From: Paenibacillus cookii
Lineage (GTDB): Bacteria > Bacillota > Bacilli > Paenibacillales > Paenibacillaceae
DNA: 64,000 nucleotides
Reading direction: 5' to 3'
NCBI RefSeq assembly: GCF_018333375.1
Contig: NZ_BORW01000002.1
Coordinates: forward strand, 62,001 to 126,000
This document shows positions 44,528 to 53,450 of this stretch, one piece after another. The notes beneath the pieces were generated by a model. The model did not search any database, was not told where the DNA came from, and saw nothing but the letters and a program-made list of their open reading frames with translations. Positions within the stretch are counted from its first letter, which is position 1; every line of letters starts with the position of its first letter. The position numbers were made by a program, and so were the translations under genes.

Positions 44528-45043
44528 TTACATCACTTCGGGGGTTGGCGTCGGCGGGGCATATTGACCCGTTGAGTAGGTTTGGTCGATGATCGAACGG
44601 ATTTCCTTTACCGATTTCCCCTGCTTGCTCAGCTCCGACACGGTCATGGCCGTCTCCACGCATACCCCGCAACGGGTGCCGTGATCGTCCCATACGACGC
44701 TGCCGTCGTCCGGGTTCACTTCTTTGATAAAACAGTTTAAGTTGCTTTGATGCCCGGCGCTGTCGCCGCAGCCGCAATAACAAGGAATCGACTTCAATAT
44801 TTCCTTGACCTCGCCCGCCGTGCTGTATGCCGTTTTCAGCATCGGATCAAGCGGGTCCAAAAACGTCGGAAGCTTGTCCAATCCCGCCGTTTGCTCCTGC
44901 AGGTCCCCGTTTGCGGCCACCATCTGATGCTCGCCTGCGTGACGATCCTGCGGCTCGGCTTCTTTGGCTCCGCAACCGGCCAGCAGCATGCTTGAAATGA
45001 CGACGCCAAGAACGGTAATACGTGTTTTTTTGCCCAACATCAT
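44528..45043 (-). CDS. PCYCGC motif-containing lipoprotein
   Basis: 171 aa. Lipobox MLLAGCGAKE marks it as a surface lipoprotein. The defining motif SIPCYCGCGDSAGH is followed by Cys-rich segments NLNCFIK and RCGVCVET, so five or six cysteines could bind metal or form disulfides. Function is not established. A single gene that diverges from the SmtB/CzrA-type regulator at 45249, which suggests a metal-linked role. Confidence 0.88.
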   Translation of the reverse strand: MMLGKKTRITVLGVVISSMLLAGCGAKEAEPQDRHAGEHQMVAANGDLQEQTAGLDKLPTFLDPLDPMLKTAYSTAGEVKEILKSIPCYCGCGDSAGHQSNLNCFIKEVNPDDGSVVWDDHGTRCGVCVETAMTVSELSKQGKSVKEIRSIIDQTYSTGQYAPPTPTPEVM

Positions 45044-45248
45044 CTCTCCTCGTTTTTGGTTCTCGCAAAAGCCGATCTTTGAACCTCGTAACCGGGCTCA
45101 TATTTCGCCTTTCGCGAAACCGGAATCTCCGCCTTTTAAAGACGGCGCAGCGATTACGCTTGATTGTAATCATTTCGTTTAAGCATTTCTTTTGCTATAA
45201 TTGGGATCATAAGCTTAACACGCAAGCCGATAGAAAGGTGATTATCCA

Positions 45249-45620
45249 ATGGAACCGTCCATCAACCCGATCGAAGAATGCGATGCAACCTGCATGGGCT
45301 CGGAAGCCGAACTGAACCGGATCAAGGAAGGACTGATCGATGATCAGGCCGCCTCGCAGGTCGCGGACTGGTTTAAGGCATTTAGCGATCCCACCCGCGT
45401 GAAGCTTATCGATGCGCTTCTGCAGCGGGAATTGTGCGTGCATGACCTTACGGTGCTGCTCGGCATGGGACAATCCGCCGTATCCCACCAGCTGCGTTAT
45501 TTGCGAAATTTGCGCATCGTTAAACGCCGCAAAGAGGGAAAAACCGTCTATTATTCGCTTGACGATACGCATATCGAACAAATTTTCGTGCAAACGCTGC
45601 AGCACACCCAGCACGGGTAA
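45249..45620 (+). CDS. ArsR/SmtB family metal-sensing repressor
   Basis: 123 aa winged helix: FSDPTRVKLIDALLQRELCV, recognition helix GQSAVSHQLRYLRNL and wing RRKEGKTVYYSL. The C-terminus has D106-x-H108-x10-H119-x2-H122, the alpha-5 zinc site of SmtB/CzrA sensors. In addition Cys11 and Cys15 plus Cys63 (ELCVHDL) partly match the CadC-type site. So it should sense zinc, cobalt or cadmium and release DNA when metal binds. Divergent from the PCYCGC gene; the CzrA-like operator before cadA at 55707 is another likely target. Confidence 0.92.
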   Translation: MEPSINPIEECDATCMGSEAELNRIKEGLIDDQAASQVADWFKAFSDPTRVKLIDALLQRELCVHDLTVLLGMGQSAVSHQLRYLRNLRIVKRRKEGKTVYYSLDDTHIEQIFVQTLQHTQHG

Positions 45621-45631
45621 ACTTCAAAGAA

Positions 45632-45663
45632 AGGCCCTCCCGGGATCGGCGAGGGCTTTTTTT
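45632..45663 (+). terminator. intrinsic terminator of the metal sensor gene
   Basis: GCCCTC (45634-45639) and GAGGGC (45651-45656) pair around an 11-base loop, with seven Ts following. Confidence 0.85.
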
Positions 45664-45777
45664 GCTGCAGATTTTGCCAAAAAAATGCGCCGTTCCGCCC
45701 TATTATAAGCGAAATCGGTAAAAATGATATGGCGCAATCTTGAATTTTTCGCGATATTTTTCCGTAGATTTGGAAGA

Positions 45778-45843
45778 AAAAGCAGCCTGATTCCTGGCTT
45801 GGGGGCATGAACGACGCCGCTTTCGGGAACCCGGCTGCTTTGT
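45778..45843 (-). terminator. probable terminator of the multicopper oxidase gene
   Basis: On the minus strand AAGCAGCC and GGCTGCTT pair across a long loop and are followed by TTTCTTCC. Long loop, so moderate confidence. Confidence 0.5.
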
Positions 45844-45844
45844 C

Positions 45845-47521
45845 TTATTCCGGCATATTTCCGGCATTCGGATCCGGTTCGAACGTGTTGTTAAAATCCG
45901 TGTATTTCAGCTCCGTCACCATGCCTGCCGCCGCATGATGCAGGTCATGGCAATGGAACATCCAGTCGCCGGGATTGTTGGCTTCGAATGCCACGACGTA
46001 ATCTTCGCCGGGTTTGACGTTCAGCGTGTCTTTATATTCCGCCGCTCCGCCGAGCGGCGTTCCGTTTTTGCTCAGCACCTGGAACGTATGCCCGTGCAGA
46101 TGCATCGGATGGTCTTCGCCGGCCGAAGAGTTTACGAAATGGACCTTGACCTTATCCCCCGTTTTCACTTTAACCGGATCGGTGTCCGGAAACACTTTGC
46201 CGTTGATGGTATACACCATCTCCCCGTTGCGGCGGCTCGTGCCCAAGTCCATCGTATATTCGAGATTGTACTGATCGTTTAGCGAAAATTTGCCTTTCTC
46301 CGGCTTCCCGTATTTCGTCACGTCGACCGTTTCCAGCATTTGGGCCGAATCGTCCTGCTCCTGTTCTTTCTGCGAAGATGGCGCGTTTTCGTATTGGATC
46401 GCGATTTTCATGTTGTTGGCGGCCGGGTTATTGCTATGCTCGTCGAGCAGCCACGTTCCGGGATGATTCGCTTCGAATTCGATATCGTACCGCTCCCCGG
46501 GAGCGATGGCCAGCAGTTTGTTTTCGACCCAATCCGGATTCGCTATCCGGTTGCCGTCGGTTGCGACGATCCGGTAACGATGTCCTTGCAGATGCAGGGA
46601 ATGGCTCATATAACCGGCGTTAACCAGCCGCAGCCGCACGATGTCGCCTTCCTTGACGATCAGCGGCTCGGATGCCGGGTACGTTTTGCCGTTGATCGTA
46701 TATAAATCGTACATGCTCATGTCGTGTCCCATGGATGCATCGCCATCATGGCCGCTGCTCATGTCATGTCCCGCCGATGCCCCGCCTTCGTTCCCCGCAC
46801 CCATGTCCATTCCCTGCATGCCGTGGTCGTTCATATCCATGCCCTGCATGTCCATTCCGTGCTCATCATGTCCCGGCGACTCGGCCTCATGGCCGCCGCT
46901 TTCCGCATCCAAGCCGCCGCTCATCCATTCATCCAGCACCAGCGTGTAATCCCGGTCGATGACATCCTCTTCGCTTTCGACGACAAAGGAACCGTAAAGC
47001 CCCATATCCACCTGCTTGACGCTATTCTGATGCGAATGATACCAGTAGGTTCCCGGTACCGTCGCTTTAAAGGCGTACGTAAAGCTTTTGCCGGGAGCGA
47101 TGGCATTTTGGCTGACGCCGGGGATTCCGTCCATCTCGAAAGGCAAGGGATATCCGTGCACATGCAGGGAAACGGGAACCTTCAGCGTATTTTTGACCGT
47201 TATCTTGACCATCTCCCCCTGCTTCACCCGGATTTGGGGACCCGGCACCGAATTGTTGAACGTCCATACCGGCAGCTTTCGGCCCTGTCCCGCATCCAGC
47301 GTGCTTTCCTGCGCCGTCAACGTGACTTCCCGTCCGTCCGCCGGGCTTGGCTTCACCGTCTCGGCCGCACCTTGGGTCAACGCCGTCCCTGCTGCCGGTT
47401 GATCGGAAGCGTGAGCACCGTGCATGTCCGCTTGTTTGCCTTCAAAGCAGCCTGCAAGGATCAGCGGCAAGGCGAACGTCCCGGCAAATAACGTTTTTTT
47501 GATTGCTGCAAATGTGTTCAT
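45845..47521 (-). CDS. multicopper oxidase lipoprotein with His/Met-rich insert
   Basis: 558 aa from ATG 47521 (AAGGAGG nearby; the frame upstream has no site). Lipobox LILAGCFEGK. Four copper-ligand motifs: HVHGYPLPFE, WYHSHQNS, HPMHLHGHTF and HCHDLHHAAAGM with the axial Met. Between domains 1 and 2, about residues 220-275, lies a Met/His/Asp/Gly-rich stretch (MDMQGMDMNDHGMQGMDMGA and more), as in CopA/CueO-type copper oxidases. It probably oxidises cuprous copper or phenolics outside the membrane. Single gene. Confidence 0.92.
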   Translation of the reverse strand: MNTFAAIKKTLFAGTFALPLILAGCFEGKQADMHGAHASDQPAAGTALTQGAAETVKPSPADGREVTLTAQESTLDAGQGRKLPVWTFNNSVPGPQIRVKQGEMVKITVKNTLKVPVSLHVHGYPLPFEMDGIPGVSQNAIAPGKSFTYAFKATVPGTYWYHSHQNSVKQVDMGLYGSFVVESEEDVIDRDYTLVLDEWMSGGLDAESGGHEAESPGHDEHGMDMQGMDMNDHGMQGMDMGAGNEGGASAGHDMSSGHDGDASMGHDMSMYDLYTINGKTYPASEPLIVKEGDIVRLRLVNAGYMSHSLHLQGHRYRIVATDGNRIANPDWVENKLLAIAPGERYDIEFEANHPGTWLLDEHSNNPAANNMKIAIQYENAPSSQKEQEQDDSAQMLETVDVTKYGKPEKGKFSLNDQYNLEYTMDLGTSRRNGEMVYTINGKVFPDTDPVKVKTGDKVKVHFVNSSAGEDHPMHLHGHTFQVLSKNGTPLGGAAEYKDTLNVKPGEDYVVAFEANNPGDWMFHCHDLHHAAAGMVTELKYTDFNNTFEPDPNAGNMPE

Positions 47522-47877
47522 GCCGAACACTCCTCCTTCATCTTCATGCTCTTCCCTAGTATATCCAGCAAATATGTAGAAAGATGGGATTTCGTCTTCA
47601 CATTTGCTACACATTTTCAGCCATCGTTGCTTTATCCGAACCATTTTGCTCGTCGGCTTGTTATGATGAAGCGGATGAAGATTGCGGAAGGAGAACATGA
47701 TCATCGACGCCAAACGGCAACGCGATTCGGACGGAGACATCTTTCGGATCGATTGCAAAGACGTGCGGTCCGTGGAGTTCCAGAAAGATTCGCCCCTCTT
47801 CCGTTGGGGTAAAACGCCAAAAATCCGCGCTTTGGCGCGGATTTTTTTTTATGGCTTTAGGGTTTGATGCTCCCACG
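47522..47877. other. interval between the multicopper oxidase and nitroreductase genes
   Basis: 356 bases holding the upstream region of the multicopper oxidase (a TATACT -10-like hexamer on the minus strand, no clear -35) and the nitroreductase terminator. A plus-strand frame from ATG 47698 runs through that terminator before reaching a stop and is not accepted as a gene. Confidence 0.5.
47816..47850. terminator. bidirectional intrinsic terminator
   Basis: ATCCGCGC and GCGCGGAT form an eight-bp stem with a four-base loop and T runs on both strands, 28 bases past the nitroreductase stop. Confidence 0.8.
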
Positions 47878-48471
47878 TTACTTTCGAAGCGGACCGGCCT
47901 CGTCGACCCATACCGTGAGTTCTCCGAACGGCTTGCGTTTTCCTTGTGGCGCCTGTTTTTCGGCAGGTATTCCCAAATAAATGAAACCCAGCACTTTATC
48001 TTTCGCGCCAAGCCCGAAGTGCTCGTTCATCTTGGCGTGGTATGTCGGTGCTCCGGTTCTCCAGATGGCGCCAAGGCCCAATCCGTGGGCTTCAAGCAGC
48101 ATGTTTTGAATGGCGGCGAATACCGCGCCGTATTCTTCCAGCTCGATCACTTTTTCATGCTCGGCAGGCGTCACGGCTACGGTAATGATCACCGGCGCCC
48201 GAAACGGTTTGGCTCTGGCTGCTTCGGCCGCGGCCGCTGCTTCCGGCGAAGACGGATCGGCGGCGGTTGCGAGCGCCACGTCCGCCAAAGCTTCCCCAAG
48301 CACCTTCCGTCCTTCGCCCCTCAGCACGAAAAAGCGCCAAGGTTCGGTCATTTTGTGGTTGGGGGCCCAGGTGCCCGCCTCCAAAATTTGCTCGATTTTC
48401 GAAACCGGAATCTCTTCTTCGGTGACTTTCCCGATGCTCCGGCGCGTACGAATGGCCTCAGAAATGTTCAT
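47878..48471 (-). CDS. nitroreductase family protein
   Basis: 197 aa, one-domain FMN-dependent reductase. N-terminal AIRTRRSIGKVTEEEIP with the FMN-phosphate arginines, then ILEAGTWAPNHKMTEPWRF, and GAIWRTGAP and LGFIYLGIPAEK in the C-terminal half, as in YdjA/TdsD-type enzymes. Reduces nitroaromatics, quinones or dehalogenation substrates; natural substrate unknown. Single gene, weak ribosome site GAGAGGGA. Confidence 0.93.
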   Translation of the reverse strand: MNISEAIRTRRSIGKVTEEEIPVSKIEQILEAGTWAPNHKMTEPWRFFVLRGEGRKVLGEALADVALATAADPSSPEAAAAAEAARAKPFRAPVIITVAVTPAEHEKVIELEEYGAVFAAIQNMLLEAHGLGLGAIWRTGAPTYHAKMNEHFGLGAKDKVLGFIYLGIPAEKQAPQGKRKPFGELTVWVDEAGPLRK

Positions 48472-48668
48472 CTATGCGTTCCCTCTCTCCAATTAAGAAT
48501 CTTTCTCAATGTCTACATTGTATCAAAAAATCAATTGCAATGCCTGCGTAATGGGAGCAGGTCACATTTTACCCTCCGATCATCTCCGGATAACGCCTCG
48601 TTAACAAAACTTCAATACAATGACCATGATACATATATTTCAGCCATCATTCGAAAGGGGTCACTTTC

Positions 48669-50111
48669 ATGACAAAAAAATGGTTCGTTTCCGCCATCGC
48701 TGCCTTGGCGGTCGGTTCGGCGCTGCTTCCTTCCGCCCATGCGGCCGCACCGGAAATCAAATATTCCGCCAACGGACAAGCCTTCACGCCATCGACGCCG
48801 GCCGTTCTGCAGGACGATCGCCTTTTCCTGCCTTTGCGCGACGTCGCCGATCTGCTTGGGAAATACGTGGATTGGGATGACGCAAGCAAAACGGCTTTGT
48901 TTTCCGATAAACCGAAACTGACGGGGAAATACACGCTTCATGAAAAAGATTTGGCGGAAGGCGTCAAGTTCGGCGTCGGCTCCTCGCTGACCCATATTCC
49001 GGGCGACCCGGACAACGTTTTTTACACCACGGCCGACCGCGGCCCAAACGGCGAAATCGACGTTGACGGCAAAACGCGGCGCACCTTCCCGCTTCCGAAT
49101 TACACGCCTTCCATCTACAAAATCCAGTTGGAGCAAGGGAAGATCCACATCCTTGAAACCATTCCGCTGAAAATAAGCGGCAAAGATCCGGTGAACGGAA
49201 CGGACAAAATTACGGGCCTGCCAAACTTGAAATCCCGCGACGAAGTACCGTACGATAAGGCCGCCCAGAACGTCATTCAATACGATCCGTACGGCCTCGA
49301 CGTCGAGGGGTTGGCTTATAATCCGCAGGACGGCACGTTTTGGATTTCCGACGAATACGGCCCCTACCTCGTGCAGGTCAAACGCGACGGCACCCTGCTG
49401 CAGCGGATCGCCCCGAAAGGGATCGACCCGGCATTAAACACGGCCGCGCTGCCGCTTAAGGACAACCTGCCTGCCGTATATTTGAACCGCCGCCAAAACC
49501 GCGGCGCGGAAGCCGTAGGGATTACGCCGGACGGGAAATGGATGTTCATGGCCATGCAGAGTCCGCTCCGCAATCCGGACAAAAGCGTGGACAATTCGCG
49601 TACGCTCCGGATTTTGAAAATCGATCTCGCAACATTGAAACCGGTCGCCGAATATGCCTACATCACGGAGGATGCGGGACAATTCAAAGATTTGAAGCAA
49701 TCTGACATCGTCATTTCCGACCTGGTTGCGGTCAATGAGCATACGCTCCTCATCGACGAACGCGACAAAAACGCCGGGGACGCCGCCCAGCTGAAAAAAA
49801 TCTTCGCCATCGACCTAAGCAACGCCACGAACGTTCTGGGCAAATACGATGACGCCTCCCAAGCAGGCAAAACGCTGGAACAGCTCAGCTTGACCGAGCT
49901 GCGGCAAATGGGCGTCCAAACGCCGGTCAAACGGACGGTGCTGGATGCCGTGGAGTTCAAGTACCCGAACGAAAAAATCGAAGGCATCTCCCTCGTGGAC
50001 GGACATAAGCTGGTCATCGTCAACGATAATGATTTCGGGGTCAATGACCCCGGGTCGCCGGAAAACGGAACCGACCTCTGGACGTTCGAGCTGCCGTACG
50101 ACATCAAATAA
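48669..50111 (+). CDS. exported esterase-like/phytase-like beta-propeller protein with stalk domain
   Basis: 480 aa. Signal peptide ending SAHAAAP, then a short copper-amine-oxidase N-terminal-like segment (VLQDDRLFLPLRDVADLLGKYVDWDD, about 45-70), then a phytase-like propeller: SSLTHIPGDPDNVFYTTADR, YGLDVEGLAYNPQDGTFWIS and KIEGISLVDGHKLVIVNDND. Related proteins are annotated as esterase-like activity of phytase. Acts outside the cell, perhaps on phosphoesters. AAAGGGGTCA precedes the ATG. Confidence 0.85.
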   Translation: MTKKWFVSAIAALAVGSALLPSAHAAAPEIKYSANGQAFTPSTPAVLQDDRLFLPLRDVADLLGKYVDWDDASKTALFSDKPKLTGKYTLHEKDLAEGVKFGVGSSLTHIPGDPDNVFYTTADRGPNGEIDVDGKTRRTFPLPNYTPSIYKIQLEQGKIHILETIPLKISGKDPVNGTDKITGLPNLKSRDEVPYDKAAQNVIQYDPYGLDVEGLAYNPQDGTFWISDEYGPYLVQVKRDGTLLQRIAPKGIDPALNTAALPLKDNLPAVYLNRRQNRGAEAVGITPDGKWMFMAMQSPLRNPDKSVDNSRTLRILKIDLATLKPVAEYAYITEDAGQFKDLKQSDIVISDLVAVNEHTLLIDERDKNAGDAAQLKKIFAIDLSNATNVLGKYDDASQAGKTLEQLSLTELRQMGVQTPVKRTVLDAVEFKYPNEKIEGISLVDGHKLVIVNDNDFGVNDPGSPENGTDLWTFELPYDIK

Positions 50112-50130
50112 ACGGATATCCTCGGCAAAT

Positions 50131-50165
50131 AACCGCCTCCCGACGCTAACGGGAGGCGGTTTTTA
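50131..50165 (+). terminator. intrinsic terminator of the phytase-like gene
   Basis: ACCGCCTCCC and GGGAGGCGGT form a ten-bp stem around a nine-base loop followed by five Ts; the reverse complement could also serve the convergent GH78-like gene. Confidence 0.85.
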
Positions 50166-50233
50166 CATGCATCAGACGGATCGGCTATGCGTAATCGGTA
50201 CAAGAGCGCCTCTTGCCGCCTAGGACACCCCAT

Positions 50234-53200
50234 TCAATGAAACTCGACCTTCATGTCGTATCCTTCCGGCGCAGCCGTCCGGATTTCAATATGCGGCGGC
50301 GCCGAAACGGCAAGAATCAACCGATCCGTTCCTTCGATCCGCCAGGAAACGTCGATGCGCCCGCCATCCGGCAGCGGCACGGAACCCGAGGCGCGTTCCA
50401 GCCCGCATGGCTGCGGTGCCACCCTTACCGTGGACCAGCCGGGGTTCGCGCCTTGAACGCCAAGGATATAGGCTCCGAGGAAATAGGCCGGTCCGGCGGA
50501 CCATGCATGGCAATGGCTCCGGGTCAATATTCTCGGATCCTTGAAAAATCCGCTCCACGGGTACATCTCCCAGCATGCCGTCGCGCCGTTTTCGATCATG
50601 ATCCCGTAACTCGCGCGCATATCGTCGACCATGACATCCAGCCGTCCCATCCGGGCCAAGGCTTCGTAATAAAAGAAAGACATGAACGGGCTGCCGATGT
50701 TGACGAAGGACGGCGGCGGCTGCAGGATATGGGACGAAATTTTTTCCAGCCTTTCCCCATCCGCGATATCGCATAAATAAGCCACGACATGCGTCTGGGC
50801 GCTTAACGTCCCGGAGAAGCCGCCATCCCGGCGGATGCAGTCGGCATACGCCTGCCGCGCCTCATCCCAAAGGCGGATATTGATCGAGGTTTTCAGCTTG
50901 TCGGCTTCCTTCCGGAAACGCGCGGAGCCCTCCTGATCTCCGGCAACGGCCCCTATTTCGGCCGCATGGTTCAACGTCCGGCACAAAAACATGTTTTGCG
51001 GGGCGACCACCCCTTCGTTCGGCTGCTCGAACGGCGCCCAGTCCAGAAGATTCCAGCCGTCAAACGAAAACAGCCCGTTCCCGTCGATATGCTTCAAATA
51101 TTGCTCCATCGCAAGTTTGACGTGAGGCCAGATCCCGTGCAGGAATTCCTCACGGCCATCGTACCGGTAATATTCGAGGCACGCCGTCACCCAAAAAAAG
51201 GTCCAGTTCGGAATGACGCTGTTCCAGCCGCTCGGCACTTGATCTGCGTACAGCGGCGTTTGGAACTCCGAACCCGGCACGAGCTTCAGGCAGCGCTCGA
51301 CGATTTCTTTGGCGCCGAAGGCATAGTAGCCGACCAGCGCTTCATTTCGGGCATCCCCGACCCAATAAGCCTGCTCGTACGCCGGGCAATCCACGAACGT
51401 GTCCTCCATGCATAGGCGGGTCGTATCGCGGCTGATCCTCCATATTTCATTGAGCAGCGTATCGCTGCTGCGGAAGCTGCCGATGTTCGCCACCGGATAG
51501 TTGCTTTGGATCATTTTCACCTCGAACAGGCGGACGGGCCGGCCGGCTCCCCGCACGGTCAGCGCCAGATAACGCAGCCCACGGCGGATCAAAGACGTGT
51601 AAGCCTGCCTGCCTTCGCGGCAACGGTAACGGAGCGTATTATCCAGCTGGTAGGTGTGCTGCCGCCAGCCGTCCTTCATGAACTCAAAGCCGTACAAATC
51701 GATCACGGTGCCGCTTGCGGCATCCAGCTCGAACGAGATGTAGCCCGACAATTCCCTTCCGAAATCGATGACTATTTCGGTATCCCAACCCGGAAGCACG
51801 GGAAGAACGGCGGCGTCCGGGCCTGCAATCGCGGCGGACTGCAAAGAAGCAGGCATCCTCTGGACCGCTTCGTCCCTTTTCCATACGCAAGAAGCAAAAA
51901 CGTCGTTTCGGTTTATGAACGGAGGTTCCACCGGCCGAATCCAGGCTGCGTACGGCTGCAGGTCGGAAGCGGACGCGGCCGTCCGAACCGCTTGATAGTC
52001 CGGATGCTCGCGGTTCAAGGGTCTCGTTGGCCGGTGATCGATCATAGCCACCGCATCAAACGGGCCGATCAAGCTGAACTCGGACAGCTCCGGTTGCGCA
52101 ACTGATCCTCCGGCCGCTGCTCCCCCGGCCTTCATGGCTTCACCCGCATTTTGATCTGCCGTGGATTTCCCTGCCTTCGGCACGTTTACGGCCTCAAGCC
52201 TAAATGGCGAAGCGCAGTCGAAGCCGAGATGGAAGCCATGCCCGTGGCTCACGCCGGTAACGTCCATCAGGAGGAGATGTTCCCCCGCTTCCAAGGCTAT
52301 CGTCAAATAACGCTCGGGAGCCTCGCCGGTAAAATCCTCCGGCGTGTACACTTGTCCGTCGACGCTAATGACCGGATCGATGCGGCCCGAATCGGGAAGG
52401 CCGATCGTAAAGGAAGCCGCTTCGTTCAAGATGACCCGTGTGGCCAAATAGCCGCAAAAAGCGGCATTGTTGGCATGCTCCCCGCTGTTCGGCGACATCA
52501 TGCCGTATAAATCGATGACCGCGCTCCAAGCGGGCGGACGCACGCCGCTCATGCTTTCCACCCGAGACGGATGAACGGGCTCCTCCGTTAAATAAGGAAT
52601 GTCCCTCGGTATCAGCTTCGTCCACGGCTCCACGCCCACGGGGCCAATGACCGAAGCCTGCTCCCAGTCACTGTCGTCATACGCGGCCGTGATCCACCGA
52701 TCATCCCATTTTGCGGCATCGATGATTTCCGTAAAAGCCATTTGGCAGGAAATGCGCGAGGAATTCGGGTCATGCCCCCGGTGGATTGCCGTTTTCCAAG
52801 AGGAATCGGTGACGATGCTCCATTCCTGCGGATGCGGATCGCCGGAATCCAGGCCGGAATCCAAGCCGGACTCCGCATTCCGAATGTCCAGTTGGACCAA
52901 AAGTCCGCCGCGCCCGCGGAGGTATTGGAACGTGGATATGCCGTAATGCATGACCAGCACGGCGATGACCGTTTCTTTTCCCGGCTCCAGCAGATGACCG
53001 ATCTCATATTCGTCGTAGGACCAGGCGAAAGGCCAGGAACGCACGGGCCCCCGTCCAAGCGGCTTGCCGTCGATGTACAGTACGTATCGGGAATCGGCGC
53101 TAATGCGGATGCTGGCGGATTGCACGGAATGCCGCGCCTTGAAGGCGCGCCGGAAGCAGCGCCATTTATTCCTCGGACTCGGTTCCCCGCTTCCCCAGAT

Positions 53201-53239
53201 CCACTGGGCCTTCCATTCCGTATTTGCGGTTTGGTTCAT
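50234..53239 (-). CDS. family 78-like glycoside hydrolase (alpha-L-rhamnosidase type)
   Basis: 1001 aa, no signal peptide. N-terminal beta-sandwich modules (WKAQWIWGSGEPSPRNKWRCF, ISADSRYVLYIDGKPLGRGP) lead to a catalytic (alpha/alpha)6 barrel with CMEDTFVDCPAYEQAYWVGD, the GH78 acid/base region, and LLDWAPFEQPNEGVVAPQN. A C-terminal sandwich (RVAPQPCGLERASGSVPLPD) closes the protein. A Gly/Ala-rich linker lies near residue 355-375. ATG 53239 has AAAGGGG upstream; an ATG 21 bases earlier overlaps that site. Intracellular rhamnosidase-like enzyme, stands alone. Confidence 0.85.
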   Translation of the reverse strand: MNQTANTEWKAQWIWGSGEPSPRNKWRCFRRAFKARHSVQSASIRISADSRYVLYIDGKPLGRGPVRSWPFAWSYDEYEIGHLLEPGKETVIAVLVMHYGISTFQYLRGRGGLLVQLDIRNAESGLDSGLDSGDPHPQEWSIVTDSSWKTAIHRGHDPNSSRISCQMAFTEIIDAAKWDDRWITAAYDDSDWEQASVIGPVGVEPWTKLIPRDIPYLTEEPVHPSRVESMSGVRPPAWSAVIDLYGMMSPNSGEHANNAAFCGYLATRVILNEAASFTIGLPDSGRIDPVISVDGQVYTPEDFTGEAPERYLTIALEAGEHLLLMDVTGVSHGHGFHLGFDCASPFRLEAVNVPKAGKSTADQNAGEAMKAGGAAAGGSVAQPELSEFSLIGPFDAVAMIDHRPTRPLNREHPDYQAVRTAASASDLQPYAAWIRPVEPPFINRNDVFASCVWKRDEAVQRMPASLQSAAIAGPDAAVLPVLPGWDTEIVIDFGRELSGYISFELDAASGTVIDLYGFEFMKDGWRQHTYQLDNTLRYRCREGRQAYTSLIRRGLRYLALTVRGAGRPVRLFEVKMIQSNYPVANIGSFRSSDTLLNEIWRISRDTTRLCMEDTFVDCPAYEQAYWVGDARNEALVGYYAFGAKEIVERCLKLVPGSEFQTPLYADQVPSGWNSVIPNWTFFWVTACLEYYRYDGREEFLHGIWPHVKLAMEQYLKHIDGNGLFSFDGWNLLDWAPFEQPNEGVVAPQNMFLCRTLNHAAEIGAVAGDQEGSARFRKEADKLKTSINIRLWDEARQAYADCIRRDGGFSGTLSAQTHVVAYLCDIADGERLEKISSHILQPPPSFVNIGSPFMSFFYYEALARMGRLDVMVDDMRASYGIMIENGATACWEMYPWSGFFKDPRILTRSHCHAWSAGPAYFLGAYILGVQGANPGWSTVRVAPQPCGLERASGSVPLPDGGRIDVSWRIEGTDRLILAVSAPPHIEIRTAAPEGYDMKVEFH

Positions 53240-53365
53240 TGCGATGTTCCCCTTTCCCATCTTCCTTTTTCAGGTTCATGCGATTCGAACACCTTTATTA
53301 TTCATGAAAGCCCTTCCTGAAAATAGGGGGATTCGGATCAATAAAAGGGGGCATTTGGCAACAAT

Positions 53366-53406
53366 AAAAAAAGAACGCCGGTCTCCCTTGGAGAGACGAA
53401 GCGTCC
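53366..53406 (-). terminator. intrinsic terminator of the CadA-type ATPase gene
   Basis: On the minus strand GACGCTTCGTCTCTCC and GGGAGACCGGCGTTC pair with an internal mismatch, followed by seven Ts. Confidence 0.7.
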
Positions 53407-53450
53407 TTTCGGCGATCTTCGAATGATTTAAAAACGGCCTTGTTTGACTA

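Noticed and set aside
47698..47867. Plus-strand 55-codon frame with GGAAGGAG upstream, between the multicopper oxidase and nitroreductase
   Set aside because: The strong terminator at 47816-47850 precedes its stop codon, so the message would lack a stop; no domain seen.
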